From assembly GCA_009617715.1 (NCBI GenBank), contig VTFK01000292.1, positions 930,001 through 994,000 of the forward strand: a DNA stretch of 64,000 nucleotides, written 5' to 3'. The notes below the pieces were generated by a model, which saw only the letters and a program-made list of their open reading frames with translations, had not been told where the DNA came from and made no database searches. Below are positions 51,230 through 59,046 of the stretch, in pieces (the stretch's first letter is position 1; each line of letters opens with the position of its first letter). Origin of the DNA: Plectrocnemia conspersa (lineage: Eukaryota; Arthropoda; Insecta; Trichoptera; Polycentropodidae). A program made the position numbers and the translations under genes.

Positions 51230-51570
51230 TCATATACATATATTATTACAATATGTCTATATATAGAATATATTATACGTGTAAGGTTATACGACACCCA
51301 TAAAAATTTCGGTCTCCATAATAAACTTTGCTATATTCATATGTATTATAACGAAATCAAAGCGGGAAACGCGCGCGAAATGAATTATACATTAGAAATT
51401 TTAGAAAGAGACGAAATAAAGGCAAAAAAATATACACACGAAATCGAATCGCAAACAATGTACGAATTTTAATGTATGTATGATTGCAAATTGCGAACGA
51501 ACTGGAAGTGAATTATACTGGAAAATTCTTTCAGTTCCAATAATAAGCTCTTTGAGACAATATAAATTTA
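51230..51570. promoter_or_regulatory. GC-elevated non-coding island
   Basis: Moderately GC-elevated with cgggaaacgcgcgcgaaatg (about 51363). The 92-codon minus-strand frame has no motif. Confidence 0.22.
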
Positions 51571-51784
51571 ATTCTACGTCTATATGTTTAACCTCATAAA
51601 TAAGACTTCGAACTTGAAAAGCCCCTCTACTATGATATTTCGACAAGCACCTGAATATATTTTTTCTCAAACATTTCATTTTAAATTATGTACTACAGGG
51701 AACAAAAGTAAAGAAAATAAGAGCAAGAGTAAAAAATTTTCAACAAAATATACTGTTTATTTCTAATTTGTATCTTTTTTATAT

Positions 51785-52150
51785 TTGGATCAAGGATAAA
51801 ATAGCGTAGTCCGTAACATCTTAGACGAGTAACTCTGAGGTTACGTGTTTAAGCCCCGGCAGCGGAACTCAAATTTTAATTTATGAAAAATACGCTATTA
51901 TTAAAAAACTGGCCCTAGCTGCAGTGACCTCCTTTGGTTATAAATTATATTACACATAATAATTTATAATTAATAATATAGATGTCATTGATTCCCAGAA
52001 TTTTAAGCTCGTGGTTAATACTTAATTGTTATTATATATGATTAACTTACTCAGTTGGTACAGATTTTCTCCGTTGTAACGCATTGGGCTTACGCCTGTC
52101 AGGTTAAAACAGAAGATTTAATAAAAATAAAAATAAAAAAAAAAATCATT
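51785..52150 (+). mobile_element. tRNA-headed SINE-like element
   Basis: The head has an A-box-like tagcgtagtccg (about 51802-51813) and a B-box-like gtgtttaagccccgg (51846-51860) at tRNA-like spacing. An AT-rich body follows, then an end motif gcattgggcttacgcct (52081-52097) and an A-rich tail with repeated AAAAT units (about 52120-52147). This is the layout of a Pol III-transcribed tRNA-derived SINE. The end motif recurs at 11509 and perhaps 44986. The exact ends and target-site duplication were not identified. Confidence 0.5.
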
Positions 52151-53190
52151 ACATATGTTGTAGACATAAGCAATCTGGACCATGCTTTTTTTAAGACGAA
52201 AACTAATTTAAGATGCGTATTCAAAAAATTATGCAATAGGTTCGTAAACATCTTTATCTGCGACTCGTCAGAGCTGTCTCAAATGATCAATATGAAAAAA
52301 ATCATTTCGGGATATTGCGGCAGATACTTGATCGGAAATGGCTGGGCTACAGAACGACAGAAGTATATCGACACGGAAGTTATCAACCAGCTAGTTAATT
52401 AGAACTAAGCCGATTTCACAGATAAATATAGTATATAAATAGTACAAAAAAATGTACAAAAAAGCTAAATTCAGCTCATAGATAATAATCATATTTGTAA
52501 AAAGAGAAACGAAAAAAAAAAATTAAAGTGAACTTTCGGATCTGGTTATAATTTTAATATGTGTTATATATTCATTAGAATTTTATAATTATGGTTATAT
52601 GTGTATTGATATTTAGGTTTTATTTTTTGCACATACATTTACAAAATAAATAAATAAAAGAAAATATATCTTGTATAGTAAATATTGGTTTACCCTACTC
52701 AGTCAAATTGTCATCGCATTGTTAACTGAATAACCCAATAAGATTGTCATAGCGCTTATATAACATTCCACAGTCCCATACATCAAATCGCATCGATACA
52801 TTTCCTATTTATCCGTAGCCTATTACCAAATGTATAATTCATGAGAGCGGATTTTACGTTTCTATGAACGAGTGCTAGATCAGGTCTCCAAAGGCATGTT
52901 TTTCATTAGAGGCGGCGCATAAATACAATATATCAAATGCCAGTAATCCGCTTTATCGCATTTTCATTGTGATTTACGGTTCCAGTTAAATTTTGCTACA
53001 CAAACCGACGGGGATTACTTTAAAATATTCCAATACACACTTGAGACCGCAAACTTGCGCTTCAAAAACCCCCGTAGCTAGCTTTATTACTATTGTAAAT
53101 TTTCTCGCGGATCAACCACACACTACAAGGATTAAGAACATATATAGACGTCTATAAACTAGGGATATTCGAATAGTTATCATATAATTT
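52150..53190. other. Intronic sequence, nothing firm
   Basis: The + frame through 52402 begins inside the SINE-like tail and then crosses a moderately complex segment (52210-52400) that I cannot assign. 52790-53110 is mildly GC-elevated and non-coding. Confidence 0.35.
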
Positions 53191-53220
53191 TATCTCAAAA
53201 CAATATATTGTTTTGAGATA
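53191..53220. other. 30-bp perfect palindrome
   Basis: The arms 53191-53205 (tatctcaaaacaata) and 53206-53220 (tattgttttgagata) are exact reverse complements with no spacer. It could be an inverted-repeat transposon scar or a cruciform-forming site. To its right, 53230-53640 is unique, moderately complex sequence with overlapping frames on both strands (105 codons - and 69 codons +) and no recognised motif. Confidence 0.7.
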
Positions 53221-53639
53221 CAATGATTGACTTGTATGTAGTAGCTTCAGAGCACATCTTTAGTGAGCCTGAGACCAAATTATGTTTCGGGATTAATCCC
53301 CAGTAATTCATGCAGATAGTCAATCGTAAGAAAATGCTAATCACAGTTGATTGTACAAAAAAATACGATTTGTAGAAAATGAAGATGTCAGTATCGTTAG
53401 TTCGAGATTCTTTGTTTGTGAATGTCAATTGGTGGTCTAGACGCTGTTGTGTAAGAATAGATGTTGTTCGTGTTGTGCTTGGCGAGGGTTTGCCAAATAT
53501 TGGTGCTATCACCGAGTGTCACATATTTTATTTTGATCATTCAAGGAATATGACACTAATTGCGAGAGCCAATCACGTTAGGGTCTGACCAAACCTCTAA
53601 GAATCACTATATTTAAAGTCCAACGTTAAGCGACCGTCC

Positions 53640-54990
53640 GACGAATACAAAAAATACGCATAACTAATATATGATGCATGATTAATAGCATTATTGCTTA
53701 AACCTCACAGAAGCCTAGCATCGGCACTTTTTTGACATAGTTTATCATTGAAAAATAGTTCTAGATAATTATTTACATAAATTTGTAAAAAAGTAAATTA
53801 ATATTCATAAATGTAACTTTTTCTTGCTATAACAATTTTGTGAGATTTTACTTTTTCTCATTATCAATTATTTTGCCCAAAATGAATTTACCTGTATACA
53901 GACCTTGCACTTATTAAAATAAGATATTCAAACGACTATATTAAACATAATGTAACTGCCACTGTCATGCGGATTCTATTTTAAACATTATTGCTGTCAA
54001 CCAAATAAAAAAATATATTTTTAATAACCTTGGTCTCGACTTGCTGAATATTTCTCGTTCTTTTGTGTGGACCCTTATAGATCATAAATATGCTTTAATA
54101 ACAGAGCTTCATTAATTTGTTTTGATTGCTGCTTCTTTGAAGTAATTCTATATAAGTAACTGATTAATATAAATATTCTAAGATCTGAATGCGATAAATT
54201 TAAATATTAATAGATTCTCATTTAAGACTTTATTTATATAAATAATATAGTTGGATAATACAATCATAAAATTTGAAAATATATTCATTGTACTAATTGT
54301 GCTTTTGAAACTAAAATTTGTTAGATAGAAGTTAACATTAAGTTGTTATAATATTGTATTTGTTTTAAATAATACAATTATTTTATCAATTAAATGTAAT
54401 ACCTCTATTGCTTTATATGTAGATATAATTAAAATATTTACTAATTTATTACATACAATTTTATTTTATTAAAATAAACCATTTGCTTTAAACAATTAAA
54501 TGTGAGTCTTACATTTTCTGATTAAAATCAAATTGTAGCGCTGCTCTCGAGATTTAAACATGAAAAAAGTGTATGCGAAAGCTTTGCCTTCCTCTCTCTT
54601 CGCTTCGCAAAATTTTCTCTAAACTAATCTAGAAATTGTTTTAATTAATCCAGCCGAATACAAGCAAAACAAATTCTTTTTGTACTCCTCGCTCGAGTGT
54701 TTCTTGTACGTACAGACAATATTATTAAACGGTAACTCTACTTTACTGAAGTTAATTTTTCAAACTTGATTACCCCAAAACGATTAAATAATAATTAAAT
54801 AGTTTGACTTTTTTTATTACTGAGCAGTGAAATATCTTAGCTAATGGTTAATTATACTAAACGTACATTGAAGAAAAAAAATGATGATACTACTCAATTT
54901 TTTTAATTCTTTGTTATAAAAATAAATTATGTATCATATATTTTCATAATATTCGTGTTTCTTTTTATTATTATTTGGAATAACAATATC
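53640..54990. other. AT-rich intronic sequence, nothing recognised
   Basis: Small complex patches lie at 54540-54620 and 54680-54720. No coding or repeat signal was seen. Confidence 0.45.
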
Positions 54991-54991
54991 G

Positions 54992-55040
54992 GTAATACCG
55001 ATATAGATCCAAAATCGACATTCGATACTATCGGTATTAC
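54992..55040. other. Hairpin with perfect 12-bp arms
   Basis: gtaataccgata (54992-55003) and tatcggtattac (55029-55040) are exact reverse complements around a 25-nt loop. It lies about 400 bp before exon B. It may be a MITE remnant or a structured intronic element. Confidence 0.55.
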
Positions 55041-55436
55041 AAAATAAAATACCGGTCTATTTATTTATTTTATAATACTTGACTTACTGAAAAATAAAGC
55101 ATGTATAATAATCATTATTATTAAAAAAAAAAAGAGTTTGTAAATATTTCATTATCTTGTTTTAAAAAATATTTTATAAAAAAAAAACAACAAATGACGC
55201 ACCGGTGAGTCACTGACATTTAAGTGGTAGTGATTAAGATTAGTAGAAATTAATAAATATACAATAAAAAAATATAATTGCAACTTTAAAATAAAATATA
55301 TATATAAATTTAATTTGTGTTTTTATTTAATACAATCATTGCTGGTTTAATTATTTTCGAGAAAAATCCCAATTCTCGCGTTAGTATATATTTAATGGCG
55401 TGTAGCTAATGTATGTATTTTCATCTCTTTTTTCAG

Positions 55437-55636
55437 GAAGCATCTCGGTTTCCGCCGGTGTTTACAACAAAGGGGGCGGTAGCCATAATAACATGCTCTC
55501 AGGGCCTGGATATTCAACCCATTCCCCGCCGAGTCTGAACCAGCCCTACTTTGATGCGGTGCCTAGAAACATAACCGCATTAGTGGGCAAATCAGCTTAC
55601 CTTTCGTGTAAAGTCAGAAATCTTGGCAACAAAAGC
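55437..55636 (+). CDS. dpr: dpr-type Ig protein, exon B (start of first Ig domain)
   Basis: The exon follows a strong acceptor (pyrimidine tract then cag at 55434-55436) and starts with two bases of a split Gly codon, then 66 codons. After a Gly/Ser/Asn-rich linker it reads PYFDAVPRNITALVGKSAYL, then SCKVRNLGNKS. This is the N-terminal strand set of the first Ig domain in Dpr proteins, including the B-strand Cys. Likely N-glycosylation sites are NIT and NKS, the latter next to the splice junction. Dpr proteins sit on neuronal surfaces and pair with DIP Ig proteins in synaptic partner matching. The wording is closest to the dpr6/dpr10 subgroup, judged from memory. An open frame extends back to 55409, but that ATG is intronic and not a start. 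Confidence 0.9.
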
Positions 55637-55729
55637 GTGAGTACTTTCGGAATCGCGTTAGCTCCTTCGTCCTTTCAACCGCCGGATCTTACTGCGGTTA
55701 TGTGTTTGACTGTGATTTTAACACCGCAG
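55637..55729 (+). other. Short in-frame intron without stop codons
   Basis: The donor gtgagt starts at 55637 and the acceptor accgcag ends at 55729. Length is 93 nt, divisible by three, and no stop occurs in the coding frame, so the frame runs straight through. It is called an intron because Dpr proteins read directly from LGNK-S/T into VSWIRHRD, and the intervening 31 residues resemble nothing in the family. Confidence 0.85.
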
Positions 55730-55949
55730 GTATCGTGGATAAGGCACCGGGATCTTCACATCTTGACGGCTGGTACTTACACCTATACGTCGGATCAGAG
55801 ATTTCAAACGACACATCACAAGGAGAGCGTCGATGTCGGAGAGTGGACGCTTCAGATAAAATGGGCGCAGCTCAGAGACGCCGGCATGTACGAATGTCAA
55901 GTGTCCACTCAGCCTGTCAAGAGCTATTTTGTAAATCTCAACGTCGTAG
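55730..55949 (+). CDS. dpr: dpr-type Ig protein, exon C (rest of first Ig domain)
   Basis: 73 codons plus one base, starting VSWIRHRDLHILTAGTYTYT. This provides the conserved core Trp of Ig1. It continues through the SDQRFQ segment to EWTLQIKWAQLRDAGMYECQ, with the F-strand D-x-G-x-Y-x-C motif and the disulfide Cys, and ends LNVV. The donor is g|gtgcgt at 55950. The interface region (the HRDLHILT and TYTYTSDQRF strands) is intact. The split codon joins the T of exon D to give Val, so Ig1 runs into Ig2 as NVVVPTATILGG. No broken residues are visible. Confidence 0.93.
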
Positions 55950-57281
55950 GTGCGTGTATTTTGTATTAAAACACTTTGGGGAAATAATAACTTTTGTATG
56001 GAGTCGAGGAGTGGTAAATTGTGCTTATATATCTAATGTCAATAAAAAAAAATACATTTTCACCAAATTAATAAATTATAATGTTTAACCTCAAATAATA
56101 ATGTCTATAAATAACAATAACGATAGATTTTAAGCGATACCGTTTATCGATCCGGCATAAAAGCTACATCATTTATCTATGAACTACTTTGAAAATAGTA
56201 TCTATACGAAAATGCGTTATCCTGATTAAACAGCACAACTTTTGTTGGCTCAGGTCGCTTTAGTTTTATTTGCTTACGAAGTTCGTATAACAAATTAAAG
56301 TAGTATTATCCTGTTATGGTTTGACCCTTAAAAAGGTTTTCAACTAGAAATATTCCCTTCGTATCCACCAATGCAGATGTCAGTATATTGCTTCTATATT
56401 ATAAGGTGAAGAAGCCCTTTCATTATTTTATTTTTTATTTTTCTATTTTTTTATTTCGTAAAAGGAAGTCACAAACTATTTTTAGAAAATATTTATGAAA
56501 AATTTTATTAATATATTTCTTTAAAAATATTTTTTTGTGGTCGTTCAAAAAGTATATAATATTTTTGTAATATTATAGTGTTATATAACTTTATATGATA
56601 TTTTGATTAATAAAAAAAAATCTATAGAATTTTTAATCTACAATATATTTTTTCTTAAGCATTAATTTTAACTGTATTAAATATATATTATCAATTCTCC
56701 GAATAAGTAATTGCCTATTAAGCAGGTCGGAGACAACTAAAAGTATTTTAAATTGAATTTCTTCATAAATTAAAAATTCGCAAAATATAATAAAAATATT
56801 ATTTAGTATTGGATACAATTATTAGATTAAATTGATGGATTGATTTTCACTTCCTCTGAAATCTATGCTACGTCAAAAAATATATTTAATAAACAAGGTT
56901 TTATAATATATACAAATTAATAAAATACCTATAGATGATTAGTATAAATAAAAACAAATAATTTATTTTTTTAATCACTTAAAACCACTCAATGGTTGCG
57001 CTACCAACACATACAAGAGTTATTAATCATCAAGAGAGCAAAGTGGTCGATTAAAATTTCCATTATGATATTCATGAAAAATTACAATTTTTAAAAGCAA
57101 ACACACTTGCTTCTTTCCAATGTTTCCATAATAAGATCGAAGGCATCACAAACACAGCTTGTCTCGACACCATCAATCACAACGTTCAAACACAATATGA
57201 CGTATAACGTAGAAACTTACATATTATATTGCGTATCTATGTAATATAATAATAACACATATACTATATCATTTGCAACAG
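55950..57281 (+). other. Intron between exons C and D
   Basis: 1332 bp of AT-rich sequence from a gtgcgt donor to an acceptor ending tttgcaacag. I see no gene in it. A somewhat complex patch lies at 57000-57200. Confidence 0.85.
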
Positions 57282-57409
57282 TTCCTACTGCAACAATATT
57301 GGGTGGCCCAGATCTGCACGTTGATATGGGGAGCACAATAAACCTAACTTGCAGCATTCGATACAGTCCAGAGCCACCGACGTACATATTCTGGTACCAC
57401 CAAGACGAG
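57282..57409 (+). CDS. dpr: dpr-type Ig protein, exon D (start of second Ig domain)
   Basis: 128 nt which, with the carried-over G, give 43 codons. They read VPTATILGGPDLHVDMGSTI, then NLTC, then SPEPPTYIFWYHQDE. This is the A-C strand region of the second, C2-type Ig domain, including the B-strand Cys, the Trp of strand C (IFW) and an NLT glycosylation site. The exon ends on a codon boundary at gag|gtaaat. The remaining Ig2 strands and the C-terminal hydrophobic or GPI signal are outside the window. The PDLHVD and SPEPPTYIFWYHQ wording supports the dpr6/dpr10 subgroup. Confidence 0.93.
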
Positions 57410-57739
57410 GTAAATCCTTTATTATAGCTTACAATAGTTTATATTTGTAACATAGTGTTAAACTTGTACATAAGTTTTTTTTATTATTTATTATATTTAT
57501 ATGTAATTTAAAAAATACAAATATCGTATATTCAATCGGTATTCAAATTTAGTGTACATTATTAAGCCTTCATTTTATTTGTGATTATTGTGTAAAAGTA
57601 ACGTATAGGTGTTGTTATTGTTTTTATATATGTTTGTACGATAGATATAAAAAATCTTGTTTTTATTAAAAAATACAAATCAGACCACAAACAAGCCTTT
57701 AAAATATGTATGTTAATTTGATTGTATGTAACTCCAAAA
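57410..57739 (+). other. Start of the intron after exon D
   Basis: AT-rich intronic sequence from a gtaaat donor up to the GC-rich transposon complex. Nothing else was seen. Confidence 0.8.
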
Positions 57740-58395
57740 GTTCATTCCGCTTTGTGCCTTCGCGGTGTACGGACGCACCTCGTGCTCTGTGCGTAGACCG
57801 CGCTGCTGTACCCACTCGGACCTGCCAGCTGCGCCGCTGAACAATTTTGCTCACTGCCTACCAAACAAAACAACAGCGCCATGAAAAGGCGCAGACGCGT
57901 AAGCGTTCTGTGGGGACGATTAAGGCGTTCCTTAACCCCAGTCAAGATTCGGAATGGCAACTTCCGAAAAAAACTGCAAGACCATCCACTGAGTCCAGGA
58001 GCCCCGGACCAACCCCGAGCCAAAACAGGTTCGAAAAGCTTCCCGAGGTATTAGGAAGCAAATCAAGCAGAGTTCCGCCTGTGATTATGGAGGTCACGGG
58101 CTCACATCTTCAAACCCTTATTAAATCCGTCACCAAATCCAGCAACTTCACGTTGCGTTACACTGGAAAGGGCAACGTGTCCGTCCAGTGTTCTTCGCTC
58201 GAGCAACGAGCCTTACTAATGGAAGGATTGAGGGGGCATCGCCCATTTCATACCTTCACTACTGACGAGGACAAGACAGTAAAGTCTGTCCTGAAAGGAC
58301 TACCAGAAGTTCCAACTCAAGACATAGCTGCTGACCTCCAAAGGCAAGGACTCAATGTCGTCAAAGTGACGACAATGAAGACAAAGACGGAGGTG
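57740..58395 (+). mobile_element. 5' part of a Jockey-type LINE: 5' UTR and truncated gag
   Basis: Composition changes abruptly near 57740 at ttcattccgctttgtgcctt, which resembles the CATTC-type initiator found at Jockey 5' ends. A 197-codon frame starts at 57847. Its first half is basic and Pro/Ser-rich. Its second half (VTGSHLQTLIKSVTKSSNFT, then a TTDEDKTVKSVLKGLP segment and GLNVVKVTTMKTKT) matches the Jockey gag region that precedes the zinc knuckles. The homology stops near 58390, just before the expected knuckles. Endonuclease and RT are absent, so this is a 5' fragment, with internal deletion or interruption. It is oriented with the host gene. Confidence 0.7.
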
Positions 58396-58731
58396 TGGGT
58401 ACTTCTCGGGCACCACGCCCGCGTCCCGCAGTTGCATTAGGCTCGGGAGTTTCAGCCCATGGGCAACTGAGATCGAACCCAGTCTGGCGTTCGCTCCGGA
58501 GTACTGCGCACTCCGGCGCTAGGCCAGACCTCCTTCCTTGGTCGTCACGATTGACGACCGTGGACGGGTCTACCGTCGCGAAATGCTGTTGATGGTCTCC
58601 GGCATCACTAACCGTTGGAGACGGAGTTGGATAGGGAAATGGAGGGAGAGGGTGGTTTGCGGGCAGTCGCGCTCCGCTTACCTTGGGTCTCTCGGAAGAG
58701 AATAATAAAAGACAACCTGAAAGAAATAGGG
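58395..58731. mobile_element. GC-rich transposon-derived segment with two strong hairpins
   Basis: Non-coding, GC-rich sequence continues directly from the gag fragment. It holds two stem-loops: ccggagt/actccgg (58496-58516, 7-nt loop) and ggtcgtca/tgacgacc (58540-58559, loop cgat). The composition and hairpins suggest the 3' UTR of a LINE, but the family and orientation are unclear. The right end shows gaataataaaagacaacctg (about 58701) on the + strand. Confidence 0.4.
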
Positions 58732-58975
58732 GTTCTTTTTATCATCTACTCTTTATTTTTAAGTTTTTTTAGTTTGGCGGCTTAGGCATGCTCCGATCGA
58801 AGGAGCACGTGTGGGGGGTCCTAAAAGGGTTTGTTTTTTGAAAGTATCCCGCATTAGGACACAGTGAAGCGGTTAAAGAAGGTTTTGGTGGTTCTTCGGG
58901 TCTCCGGGAGATGTTCCTAGCGGCGCCCTGTTGAACCATGTATGAGCGCTAAAAGTAGAAAGAAAATCGGGAAAA

Positions 58976-59020
<45 letters not shown>

Positions 59021-59046
59021 ATTATATAGTATTTGCGACGAGCGCT
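58732..59046 (-). mobile_element. Probable 3' UTR of the R1-clade LINE, or tail of the + element
   Basis: Read on the minus strand, ORF2 stops at 59047 and is followed by 28 bases, a 38-nt T tract and then about 240 bp of structured GC-rich sequence containing a gtgctcctt/gatcggagca stem. The segment ends in aaaaataaagagtagatgat before 58732. This would be a reasonable 3' UTR. Alternatively, the A tract (58981-59018) is the poly(A) tail of the + strand element into which the R1-clade copy inserted. Confidence 0.35.
58981..59018 (+). repeat. Uninterrupted A38 tract
   Basis: 38 consecutive A on the + strand, preceded by gggaaaaaaatt. It lies directly between the R1-clade ORF2 end and the left-hand transposon sequence. 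Confidence 0.9.

Larger units (their letters stand above)
2208..55436 (+). other. Very long intron of the dpr-type gene (about 53 kb)
   Basis: The donor at 2208 (gtaagc) and the acceptor ending at 55436 (ttttcatctctttttt then cag) are both good consensus sites, and the flanking exons match in phase. I found no exon between them that would keep the phase and add recognisable protein. Very long 5' introns that separate the signal-peptide exon from the Ig exons are common in insect dpr genes. The interior is AT-rich DNA with transposon remnants and GC-elevated islands, described individually. Confidence 0.5.

Noticed and set aside
52055..52402. 115-codon + frame as a gene
   Set aside because: It begins inside the SINE-like tail, and the downstream part has no recognisable domain.
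55409..55436. ATG at 55409 as start of the Ig protein
   Set aside because: It lies within the pyrimidine-tract region of the intron. The reading frame is open only by chance up to the acceptor at 55436.
55702..56088. Overlapping 128-codon + frame across exon C
   Set aside because: It is an out-of-frame shadow of the dpr exon and does not show Ig motifs.
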